Origin: Blakeslea trispora
Lineage: Eukaryota > Mucoromycota > Mucoromycetes > Mucorales > Choanephoraceae
Direction of reading: 5' to 3'
Assembly (NCBI GenBank): GCA_025331445.1
Contig: JAIWNE010000169.1
Location: 1 to 47,033 of the forward strand
DNA: 47,033 nucleotides
Made by a program: the position numbers and the translations under genes. The notes under the pieces are model-generated. The model was not told the DNA's origin and made no database searches. It saw only the letters and a list, made by a program, of their open reading frames with translations. Below, piece after piece: positions 22,005 to 30,901 of the stretch; position 1 is the stretch's first letter; each line of letters starts with the position of its first letter.

Positions 22005-22959
22005 ATGCCATTAACCAACGAGATTATGTTCATCTATCAAGCTTGCAGACAGCTAACAAACAATGTGATTGAATTACGCAATGACGTAAACTTTTGAAAG
22101 AGGAACTAGCAGAGGTGAAAGATATTGTTTCCAGAAGATACAATGTAACAAAGAGCTCTGTAGTTGGTATGACTTACTCTATACAAAATGTATCATGCTG
22201 ATAACTAACAAAACATTTTTATGATTAGCTGATTCATCTGAACAGATGAGTTTTTCAATTGAGCAAACGGTTGAAAATGCTCCATTTTATTCGAAAATAC
22301 CGTATCCCATGCCATCGCAATTGCAAAACAGCAAACAACCTTTCGACAGCCGAGTGGAGTATTTCATCCAATGTTGGTTACAAGATGCTGTAATCATCAA
22401 ACCAGATGATCGAGATACTATCTTGGAGGCAAAGACCGAAACAATGGCTTCGTGGAAAAGAATAATTTTCCAAACTGGGTCAGTTGCAGTTGATCTAATG
22501 ATTAACGACTTGGAGTTGGCCAAACTGGACTGGGCCGATATAAGCTACCGCAATCTTGCTGATGAGTTCAAGAAGAGCTGTCGCAAGTATTTAACTACCT
22601 ACTTGACACAAAAGCGCATTCCACTAGACCGTTGCGTCAACTTTTGGTTGGAGGACGAGTTGATGAAGCATTATTATCACTCGAAAAGACAAACAAAAAA
22701 GAGAAAGGTATTCCAACTCCATTTCACTTTTCGACTTCTACTAACGTAATCTATAGATCTCCAAAGAAACTGCTCCTTCTGTCGCTTCGGCAAGTAACTC
22801 CTTGGATGCGCAATCAGATTTTGATATCAATGATTGCTATGAAGGTAGTTCTGCACCTCAATCACCAAAAAGACGGTAAATTATTTAAATCTTTGCAAGT
22901 CTTTGTTATTGCTTTTTCTAATCTCATTTATGTCTAGACGCTTGGATGGTTCTGACTAG
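22005..22959 (+). pseudogene. E-nest accessory gene (coiled-coil, basic C-terminus), one frame break in exon 1
   Basis: Exons 22005-22166, 22229-22707, 22757-22875 and 22938-22959, with introns of 62, 49 and 62 bp (GTATGA...TTAG, GTATTC...TATAG, GTAAAT...TCTAG). The N-terminus (MPLTNEIMFIYQACRQL..., then LLKEELAEVKDIVSRRY in the shifted frame) looks coiled-coil; exon 1 is one base short of phase near 22085-22095. The middle, 160 codons in exon 2, is of no known family. The end is basic and NLS-like (KRQTKKRK; SPKRRRLDGSD). The layout (N-terminal coiled coil, middle domain, basic stretches; adjacent to Tnp2) parallels gene A of E3. It may be a TnpA-like DNA-binding partner; that role is inferred. 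Confidence 0.65.
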
Positions 22960-24431
22960 TTGGTTTTGGTCTCTTTCTGTCTCTCTCTTTTTTTTTCTTT
23001 TTTCTTGCTCTTTTCTCTCTCTTTTTTCTCTCTTTTTTCTCTCTTTTTTTCTTTCTCTCTTTTTAAGAAAATAAATAATTGGTAGGGTGGTTGGCACTAA
23101 ATCATGTTCTGTTTAATTTATCTCTTAGAATATGTTAATTCTTTATTAAATTTTATTAAAATCATAACAATGATCATTTGAATCGTTTTTATTCAAGCAT
23201 GAATCAAATTCGTTGATAAATCAACATTCATTTATTCCTAAAATATATATAATCCAATTCTTGTTCAGATTATTTATTACCTTGAAGGTAAACATTCTTA
23301 AATACATATCCATGTCTTTGATTACAAAATGTACCTTTACTAATGCAATCTTTAGAGAACTAGCCAATCACCTTCTAGATTTTCTACCTTTTAAATTTTA
23401 ACAGCCGCTTCTTAGGGTAGCCAGAAGCGCTTTTATTTATTTCTTCTTTTTCTTAAGCTTTTTTCATGATGGCCTACCTTCTCGCATGCTCATGTGAGTT
23501 TGAGATGTCGACATGCACAACAGATGAGTAGAGTGAAAGCTAGCATGTGCTCATAGGGGTCAACTTTTTTAAATAAAGGAATACTTGTTTTCATAGATTG
23601 AATTAAATTCAGTGCAAACGCTTTTGTCAATGAGATGTATGATTCTGTCTCTTTTCTATTCGTAAGCAGAATCTCATTTTCGAATACTTATTTCATACAA
23701 GTTATAGCAATTACAGTATGTTCTTAATATGCCAAAGCAAGTCAAAGCATATAATATCAATGCTTCAAGTAAATGATATCACTGTTAGAATGTAATGTTT
23801 ATCTCTTTATTTTTCCTTTATTCAAATGTGATCATCTTTTTGACTACATCTCATTTTTTGTAATTAAATGATTGAATTCATCACTATCATAGACACTATT
23901 TTACTTTTGGTTGAAGCGTATGATGCAAAGAGAAGATTAGACCAAATCATCAACATTTACCTTTTTCATTGTGATAGAAATTCGCTACTCTGATTGGCCA
24001 ATTTCTAAGAAGGTTCCAGTTCATTTCTCTCTTTACCTACATTAGGATAGCTGACATACTTTAAAAGTAAATTGGCCCCCAAAATTCCGTGTTATTTATG
24101 GGGGTGACATTACTCTCTTTCCGTTTTTTTTCTCGGCTTTTTTTCCTCTACTTTTTTTTCTCGACTTTTTTTTTCCTTCACTCTATTGATCACTACAACC
24201 TTTTTTTTTTCTGAATCTCGAGAGTATTTCCTTTCCGAGTTAAGGTGTATCATTCAGACCATGCTACATAATCGCTAACTTATCCGTTCTTTTATCTGTC
24301 TAAAAAGAGGCTTATTTTTTAGGTTTGTTCACGATCAATTTGGGCAGCTCCAGTTCTTATCATACAGTCACTCATCTTACCATCACAAAGCAGACAATTG
24401 CAGTTTTATAAACACGCCATAACTAAATCAT
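22960..24431. other. E-nest spacer with a polypyrimidine tract
   Basis: Begins with a CT-rich simple repeat at about 22970-23065 made of CTCTCTTTTTT units. The rest is T-rich with no convincing frame (23213-23401 is unsupported). A second T-rich patch lies at 24120-24220. Pyrimidine bias here mirrors the purine bias of the left flank. Confidence 0.6.
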
Positions 24432-25281
24432 ATGAAAAAGATCAATAATTACACCATTTTCGAAATTATCAGTAATGGAGATGATTACACTAACATGAGA
24501 CTTCTTTTAATCGCGTCTAATATGAAGCAAAGGTATGCAACTCGATGGTATTACATATGGCTTTATAATCTAACATTTTATGAAAATAGATATTGTATTA
24601 ATCACACTGTTAAATGTTTGTTTTATGAAGAAGCTCAATGGATTTTTAAAGCAGAGTAAGATGTTGTTCCATTTCTACAATTGATTTTTTGACTCACGTA
24701 TAAACCTTTGAAGATAGTATGGAGTCATTATCATTTCTGATTGAATTAACCTAGACCTACGAATTACACCCTCAGCTTGTGATAACAGTCTTTTATCACT
24801 TCAGTTTATTGAAGACAATACTTTCACTCTCCAAAGAACAGCATTTAGCCGAATTTAAATCTGATTTACTAGAGATCAAGCCTATGAATGACAAAATCGA
24901 AACAAGAGGTAAAGTAATTAGTAAAGGTTGGCAGTTTTATTCAAAGATAGATGCCATCATTGTCAACATCATTTCCGGTGAAAGAATCAATTCAAGTTAC
25001 ATATCAAAAGCACTTTGGATGATCAAAGATTCTTTAAAGGGTATCATGTTTTTGAAAGGTAAGTATCTATGAGGTGGATTGCAATTATAGATAGTTGGAC
25101 TATTTTCTTTATCATTTGGAAAATTAAGACATATTGTGATGGATCTATATGAAAAGTGAATCTTGAATTGTTGCTAGCATTGACCGAAAATGTTGATGAT
25201 TGTTGATGATATACTCATTTCGATAAACATGTACAACAACTAATTGTCTTTATAGAAGAAGTGAATGGATCCCTCTTCTAA
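24432..25281 (+). CDS. Possible spliced gene of unknown function in E-nest
   Basis: Exon 1 from ATG 24432 (MKKINNYTIFEII...) joins in frame over a GTATGC...AAATAG intron (about 24533-24591) to YCINHTVKCLFYEEAQWIF. A later open segment (24749-25060; KSDLLEIKPMNDKIETRGKV...) ends at a clean AAAG|GTAAGT donor and joins via TTTATAG to EEVNGSLF and a stop at about 25281. The phase between the second and third pieces does not close with the obvious splice sites, so the model is incomplete or the gene is broken. No family is recognised. The codon content looks more protein-like than the surroundings. Confidence 0.3.
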
Positions 25282-26611
25282 AATCTACAATTGATCCTTC
25301 TGTTCCTCTTTCATGACTTCTCAACCAGGCATTCTATTTCGCCATCAAGTCCAACACCTAATTTAGAGTATTTGAAGTTTTTTGTCTACACAATTGATTT
25401 GCTTAGTCTCAAGATTGACTTCCAATGTCTAAAACTCACAGTTCTTAAAAGAGATAATAAAACATTTCATCCTTATTTAGTGGGACTCATTAGCTGAGGA
25501 TAAAATAGTGATTCAGTAATGAATGTTATTACTTTTCTTTCTTTTCTTTTGACTTGCTTTAAAGTAGCATTTGCTTCTTTTCTCCTATCTACACTTCTCT
25601 TTAAGTTGTTGCTCATAATCTTACACCAGCATCTATCTTTTTCAACTTTTCTAAGCACTGCTTACCCTCATACAATGCAATTTGATTCAGCCCAAACTAT
25701 ACGACCTCACTTTATACAAACATGAGTGCTGTTTTTTTATTTTACCTAACTGCTGGAATGTTTGTTATTCATTTTGCCAGTCATTATTTGACTTAAAGAC
25801 ACTTACAGCAACAACGAGTCCTTTTCCATGTGCTCATGTTGCTTCGGTGATGGTGATGAGAGATCTCAAGATCGACATTCAGCCATGATCGTAACTTTTT
25901 TGTACTACTATATTGAAAATTAAATAAAAAGAACACTCATATCTTCCTTTATCCTTAATATTTGTTTTCATGACCTTTTACATAATTCTTTTGCTTTCCA
26001 CACCTTGTTATGATTACACAAAAAATTAAGAATTGGCTCCTTAACCTTTGGCTTTATAACTTTAATGGCTTATGCTTCTTTTTCTTCTCTTTCAGCCTAC
26101 TATCTTTGTTAAATCGTATATCTGATTTAACCTCAAGAAATTGCCTTCCTTTTACTTCTTCTTTACCTTTTAAATAAATTTGCATACATACTCTCTATTT
26201 TTTTACACAGATTGTTTCACCTCTCTCAACCTATCCCCCCATTTACCATTTTGTACATATTTTCTGCATAGATTGTGAAATCGATCCCCCCATTTGATTG
26301 TCTCTTCATTTTTACTGCTATTTTTTTCCCTTTTCAGCCAAATCTCTTTCTCACAGATTATTTTTCTTAGTCTTTTTATTTATTTTATGGCCTTTGACAT
26401 GTAAAAAAAACCGAGATCAACTCATCTCTTCAGATCAGCTTCAAATTCAAAAAACTAACCTCCCTTAAGTCTCTGCATTACAATTCAACAAAAAAATTCA
26501 TTACTTTAATCATTTCAAAAGCCAATACAGCCATGTCTATAAAAGCTGAATATTGACCTCAATCAGAAAAACCTCACTCAATTATTTTTAAAACTCTTAT
26601 ACGCCGTGGTG
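25282..26611. other. Right flank of E-nest without a recognised gene
   Basis: Pyrimidine-rich DNA (25500-26350) leading to the right terminus. The TTTTTTTGTTGAAT word at the left end (about 14361-14375) recurs in inverted form at about 26485-26498. Short frames at 25291, 25519 and 25682 have no motif and overlap opposite-strand frames. Confidence 0.55.
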
Positions 26612-26654
26612 AAAGAGTTAGTTTTGTTTTGGACATCAGTATCATCCCTCGAAT

Positions 26655-27575
26655 CTACTGACGCCCGTTCCCTTTTCCCATATCGTTTGAATGATTAGTA
26701 TTATAAGATCTTGTGTTGCCATTACTCATATTATTCTGTACTGGTGGTGAGGGACACAGTCGGCTGGGATGTCCAGGCTGGTTACAATTCCAACACATTA
26801 ATGGTCTTTTTTCTGGGACTGGAGATGAGCGGTATGCTTGATTCGTTCTTCCATGTTGCACTAGATTGATATTGAGTTTATAGACTGCTGCAATCAGCTC
26901 AGATAGCGAGTCTGTAGAAATTCGACCATCGCTCATTTCTGATCCATTTTGGACTGAATTGCTAGTTTTGGCAGGTGAGTCAACAGGATGCAAATCAATT
27001 CGTCCAACGTCGAAATGAACTTTCTTATCAATGGTGTTTTGGTTAAGGTTGGGTTTGTACTTCATTTGCAATTTCTCGATTTCGACTGCCTTATCGGTAA
27101 CTTCTTCGTATGTCTTGAGTGTTGAGGAATCTCGGGCTAATTCGTATGCGACTGTTGGCTTGATTGAGGCTATGAAAAATGAGAATTTGGATTCATCGTT
27201 AGTCAGATTTACCGTCTTGAATAGAGGATTCAGGGTATCAATGATCTCTGAACACTCTTGATGTTCTTGTTGTTTGATAGTTTTTATTTTCTCCCAAGCT
27301 TCGATTATTCTACTCTTCATGAACTTGTTTGTAAACTTGTCTTCGAAGTCCTTCCAGGTTGAAATCTGATCTTCTACTGTTCCCCACCAAGTCTTTGCCT
27401 TCTTACTCATGTTAGAGGCTGCGATGGCGATGATTATTTTATCGTTCATGGCTGCTAATTGTTTCAATCTTTTTACTGATGAAATCCATTCTTCTGCTTT
27501 ATGTGTTTCGTCTCCACCTTCGAAGATATCCAATGGGGGTAGAAGTCTCAAGAAGGCACTGTTGTTTTCGCTCAT
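26655..27575 (-). CDS. gag: Gag of the gypsy element
   Basis: 306 residues from ATG 27575 to TAG 26657-26655. Residues about 10-170 form the retrotransposon capsid-type region (HKAEEWISSVKRL, TWKDFEDKFTNKF, then a helical stretch). A CCHC zinc knuckle lies at C261, C264, H269, C274 (CWNCNQPGHPSRLC), which binds element RNA during packaging. The tail is Asn/Ser/Gly-rich. The frame looks intact. Just before its stop it carries a G_GGA_AAA heptamer from which pol can be reached in the -1 frame. Upstream are the leader and the primer-binding site. Confidence 0.93.
   Translation of the reverse strand: MSENNSAFLRLLPPLDIFEGGDETHKAEEWISSVKRLKQLAAMNDKIIIAIAASNMSKKAKTWWGTVEDQISTWKDFEDKFTNKFMKSRIIEAWEKIKTIKQQEHQECSEIIDTLNPLFKTVNLTNDESKFSFFIASIKPTVAYELARDSSTLKTYEEVTDKAVEIEKLQMKYKPNLNQNTIDKKVHFDVGRIDLHPVDSPAKTSNSVQNGSEMSDGRISTDSLSELIAAVYKLNINLVQHGRTNQAYRSSPVPEKRPLMCWNCNQPGHPSRLCPSPPVQNNMSNGNTRSYNTNHSNDMGKGNGRQ
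26673..26679 (-). promoter_or_regulatory. Candidate -1 ribosomal frameshift site between gag and pol
   Basis: In the gag frame the codons ...ATG GGA AAA GGG place the heptamer GGGAAAA as G_GGA_AAA, the X_XXY_YYZ form used for -1 slippage. The -1 frame from here is open to the E-nest junction at 26612 and, beyond the insertion, in the same phase from 14231 to 13412. Upstream the -1 frame is closed by TAA about 20 bp away, so the overlap is short and centred on the heptamer. No downstream RNA structure was tested. Confidence 0.65.
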
Positions 27576-27783
27576 ATTTTTTTTTTAATACTTGTTGCTT
27601 TAATCTGTTTGTCTGATTTGTTGTTATTTGTCGGTTGTTCTTCGTTATTGTTGTTCTTATTACTGTCAGATTCTCTGATGATGTGAAACTTTGCTAAAGT
27701 TTGTCTCTTGTTGTTCTTCTTATGCTGTCGAATGATGAAAATTTAGTTGGGCAAGGCAAATATTGTTGTATTTTTTTTTTAAT

Positions 27784-27801
27784 GTCTCGGCAGGACCTCC
27801 A
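27784..27801 (-). promoter_or_regulatory. Primer-binding site
   Basis: On the minus strand, one base after the 5' LTR end, the sequence reads TGGAGGTCCTGCCGAGAC: complementary to a tRNA 3' end finishing ...GGCAGGACCTCCA. It would prime minus-strand cDNA synthesis. I did not identify the tRNA. Confidence 0.7.
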
Positions 27802-27802
27802 A

Positions 27803-28179
27803 TGATACGTTTGCGTTGCTTAAGTGTGAAATGGTTGTTCCTTATTATATGTTCAATTAAGAGTAACAGCCGAGACTGGTATTTCTGTTGATTGAATTGC
27901 TGATTATTTGGTTTATTGGTATTGACGACCTGATTCTGTATCTGTTTCAATTTTCTATTCTTCCTGTTATCAATTCTTCTTTCAGTTTTCAATGATTTCA
28001 GTTTGCAAATGTCAAATGTCAATTTTAATAAAATAATAATAAGCGATAAAAAGGATAAAGATGTAATAACATAGAAAATAAGGTAAAATATATAATAGTT
28101 CCTCTGACTTAGGTGCACCCCACTCAACAAATACAAGCTCAGAATTCATGTTCGGATCGGCACAATCCGAGGAGTCCGG
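27803..28179 (-). repeat. 5' LTR, truncated at the E3 boundary
   Basis: Matches 9395-9771 with about six substitutions. It ends exactly where the E3 terminus CACTACGGG begins (28180), 70 bp short of the complete 3' LTR. The missing bases are the element's extreme 5' end (U3), so transcription from this copy may be impaired. The missing segment is not found on the far side of E3 or E4. Confidence 0.85.
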
Positions 28180-28440
28180 CACTACGGGTAAAAGCTTGTC
28201 TGTTTTATATCTGAAAAACCCTGTTTGGGATATTTAACCGACTTTGTCGGTTAACGACAGAAAAAGACAAAACACAGACTAATCGGTTTAAGGGTTTATT
28301 AGGCCTTTAACCGACAATTTTCTCGCTGCTTAAAAATTGTCGGTTAAAGGGTGTTTTAGACTTTTAACTAACAGGAAATTTATGCCCGTTAAAGGGTGTT
28401 TTAGGCTTTTAACTGACAGATAATGCATGTCGGTTAAAGG
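28180..28440. repeat. E3 left-end word repeats
   Basis: A hairpin TTAACCGAC-TTT-GTCGGTTAA lies at 28234-28254, and the word (A)CCGACA/GTCGGTTAAAGG then recurs at about 28311, 28341, 28385 and 28431 in both orientations, separated by TTTTAGGCTTTTAACT-type spacers. The mirror copy is at 42786-43073. Spacing and layout parallel E1, E4 and E5, but the word is specific to E3. Confidence 0.8.
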
Positions 28441-28905
28441 GCAATCCTTTGATCTTATTTGCTTTCTTGATTATAACACCCTTGATACCATTGGCTTAAA
28501 GAGACCTCTTGTACTTCTTTCGGTCTTTATATCCCTTTACTCCCATAGGATCTCTCACGTTACATTATTACACAATTTTTTCAATTACACTCCTTTGCTA
28601 TTTGACCTTAGTTTAAAGATGTATGCTCTATTTGGCAGTTGTTGCTTTTCTTTATTGGCTAGTATGCTTTCGTTACTACTCTTTTCGTACTCGGTTAAAA
28701 TATATTACGGAAGGCTTTTTTAAATTCTTTTATATAATTGGTTTATTCATAATCAGTTATTACTATAAACGATCTATCTATAGGATTTGTGTCCATATAT
28801 TATTGGCTAATCCAATGCTCAATATACTGGGTCCCCCGTACTCATTTGTACCTCTTTACCAAGCCTTGGGTATTGCAGTATTCATATTTTGTGCTTACCT
28901 TTAGA
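28441..28905. repeat. Conserved subterminal module shared by E1, E3, E4 and E5
   Basis: About 450 bp beginning near GCAATCCTTTGATC and containing AAAGATGTATGCTCTATTTGG, TTAAAATATAATACGGAAAACG and ACTGGGTCCCCC. It ends at a TTACCTTT. Copies: 690-1065 (diverged), 42345-42800 (inverted), 43330-43775 and 45810-46275. Frames on the inward strand look similar between copies but switch phase, so I treat the block as conserved DNA (regulatory or 3' part of the gene D transcript), not as a gene. Confidence 0.7.
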
Positions 28906-28940
28906 ACCGTTGTTTTCAGAGCTATACGTTTATTATTCAG

Positions 28941-29283
28941 TCAGGGAACCAGAATAAGACAGAAGCAGTTTGTATCTCTTCTTGAGGCCATTAGACGATC
29001 TTTGTAAAAGAAAAAGAACTATAGTGAAATAAAAAGAAAGGGTTATTAGAATCAATTGCAAACGCAAATGTTAGAAATTATTTACCTTTTCATTATGATA
29101 AACATCAACCTTCGCCGTAAGAGTCCATCAGATAGAACATCTACAAAATACATCAAATGCAAAATTAGATCGAGCTTATTCAGTTGCATCTTATTTTTTT
29201 ATCTTTACTTACAATTTGAGAGTATTAAAGGATTTGGGCTTTCTTTACACACACTTTAAGAAGGGCAAGGTAACTAGTTATGA
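28941..29283 (-). pseudogene. Gene D copy in the E3 left arm
   Basis: Exon-like blocks b 29283-29213 (71 nt), c 29140-29086 (55 nt) and d 29018-28941 (78 nt) correspond to 71, 53 and 79 nt in E5, with donors GTAAGT and GTAAAT and acceptors TTAATAG, TTGTAG and CTATAG. Exon b reads VITSYLALLKVCVKK, then stops; exon d contains RLMASRRDTNCF..., aligning with LLVTRRDLDGFYS of E5. A 2-nt length change in exon c and a stop in exon b mark it as decayed. It faces outward and its 5' end adjoins the gene A promoter region. Confidence 0.5.
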
Positions 29284-29624
29284 CTATTAAAAGAAAAGCG
29301 TTAGCTTCGTTTCAATGAGAAGATTCTATCATTTACCTTTTTGCGAAAAGTAACAGGAACGAAAACTTGGTACTTGCACGATAATACTATACAGTAATTC
29401 ATATTAATAATTGTTTTCTTTTTTATTTTTAGTAATAGATACATACCATGAACCACTCATAAATAGTTTAAAGAAAGAACGAAAGAAAAAAGAAACTAAA
29501 AAAATTTTAATTGGTTTTTAACGATTTAAATGTTTTGTCCTGAGCCACTTGGTGTTTAAATCATGTTTCATTCAAATTCCGATTGTGTCAAATCAATTCA
29601 AATCAAAGTATCTAATGCTGACAG

Positions 29625-29632
29625 TATAAAAG
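29625..29632 (+). promoter_or_regulatory. TATA box of gene A, left arm
   Basis: TATAAAAG, 61 bp upstream of the gene A ATG at 29693. The same octamer stands at the same distance before gene A in the right arm (41626-41619) and at 46993-47000 in E5. Confidence 0.6.
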
Positions 29633-29692
29633 ACTTTGTGCCTGATTTCATTTTGTTGATTGTCTTTGTCATCATTTCTATACAAATCAAGC

Positions 29693-30842
29693 ATGTTTCA
29701 CACTACCACTTTCAACAACACCAACACTAACGCCGTTGCTGTTCCCGTTCCTGTACCTAACGCTGTCAGCATCAGCGGTACTGTCTCTACTCCTCGTCAG
29801 AACAACACGGCCATCAACAGAGAAGTACAAGAGTTGAAGCGAGCCCTTGCTAACACCAATCAGCAGCTTCAAAGTGTCGAGGCCAAGAACAACCTGCTAT
29901 CTCGCCAGCTGAATGACTTGAATGCAAAATTTACTACCAATTCGACTAGCACTAATACCAAGTTTCGATTCCCTGGCACCAAAGACGATTTAAAGATACT
30001 CCGTGTTAGTGCTATTCATAATCTATTCTTTCGGCTTTACTCATCGTTTCTATTTAGTGTCTTATAATCGATATTGAAAGAGAACAGCTCGGCGAAAATG
30101 GCTGGAGACTAGATGAGACACTAATCAATGGTCCTTACAATGGACAAAAAGTGAAGACAATCATCAGCAATTTTGAGGTACATCACACGTACTTTATTAT
30201 TCTTCGTGATAAAGTCTGGAGCTCTACAGACAGAGCAAACTTTGTCAAGTATGTCCTTGGCAAACGCTTCAACAGCCTTCGTGACGAAAAAAAGAAGAAG
30301 GATTTGCCAGAAGAAGCTAGAGAAGAAATCCAAAGAAAGAATAGTTATGCGACTCGCAAATCACAAGTAAGATATTTTGATTACAAGTTCTCATGTTTCG
30401 CAATCGCTAACAACAATATTTCGATAAACAGATCTTGAAGAGAAGAAGAAACACGTACAGCAATTTCAAGCATCGTCTTCAAGGTTACTATGGAACGGAT
30501 GCCGAGTGCACTTCAGTACTCGTTCCAGAAATGATTTCAGACCAAGAGGACGAGTTAGATGCTGATGGTGAAGAAGTAAGATTAAGAAAGACTCCAAAAT
30601 ACAGAACAGAAAAGGTTAGTAGACTACAGCAAACTATTGTAAATATAATAACTAATTTACTTAAATAGTGTGACGAGTTTTTTGGTGAGTTGGATGCAAT
30701 TCGCAACGCCAACACAAAAGCCAGAAACCGTCGATTTATACCCACCAAGATTGGTTCAAGAATTCGGAAGGAATCACACACCATTACTTCTGAAACACTT
30801 GCCGCTTTGCCAACATGGGCGATTGATAGTAATTCTTTTTGA
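29693..30842 (+). CDS. Gene A, left arm: coiled-coil accessory protein (intact)
   Basis: Exons 29693-30004, 30058-30366, 30432-30614 and 30669-30842 (312, 309, 183 and 174 nt) give 325 residues without a stop. Introns are 53-65 bp with GTTAGT or GTAAGA donors and TTTAG, AACAG and AATAG acceptors. Residues about 50-85 form a heptad-type coiled coil (REVQELKRALANTNQQL). A middle domain follows (WRLDETLINGPYNGQ, then FEVHHTYFIILRDKVWSS), then basic stretches (DEKKKKDLPEEA; KRRRNTYSNFKHR) and an acidic patch (DQEDELDADGEE). No family is recognised. Context suggests a TnpA-like protein binding the subterminal words, in the nucleus; this is inferred. The right-arm copy has identical exon lengths and is also open. 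Confidence 0.82.
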
Positions 30843-30901
30843 GCCTTCTCTTAAATCTGTTGTAATAAATACTTTGTAAAAAGAAAATCATCCTTTGTTT
30901 G

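Larger units (their letters stand above)
14232..26611. mobile_element. E-nest: 12.4-kb Tnp2-type transposon inserted in the gypsy pol frame
   Basis: Termini are imperfect inverted repeats: 14232-14247 CACCACAGCTTAAAAG and, inverted from 26611, CACCACGGCGTATAAG (13 of 16). AAA flanks both ends (14229-14231 and 26612-26614). Removing the element plus one AAA joins gag-side and protease-side pol in the same codon phase, which independently supports the boundaries. Contents: a decayed Tnp2 transposase (17835-20773, minus), a divergently transcribed accessory gene (22005-22959, plus), and a possible third gene (24432-25281). Large flanks have no genes; the left one is purine-rich and the right one pyrimidine-rich on this strand. 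Confidence 0.85.
9395..28179 (-). mobile_element. Ty3/gypsy LTR retrotransposon on the minus strand, interrupted by E-nest
   Basis: Element order on the minus strand is 5' LTR (28179-27803), PBS, gag (27575-26655), pol (-1 frame) interrupted at 26611/14232 by a 12.4-kb DNA transposon, protease-RT-RNase H (to 11444), integrase (11181-9859), polypurine tract (9856-9842) and 3' LTR (9841-9395). RT-RNase H-IN order and a CCHC gag identify Ty3/gypsy (Metaviridae-type). LTRs differ at about 6 of 377 shared positions, so the insertion is fairly recent. No target duplication can be checked because the 5' LTR ends abruptly at the E3 terminus. An in-frame TGA at 13414-13412 and the nested insertion make this copy non-autonomous unless the stop is read through. 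Confidence 0.93.
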
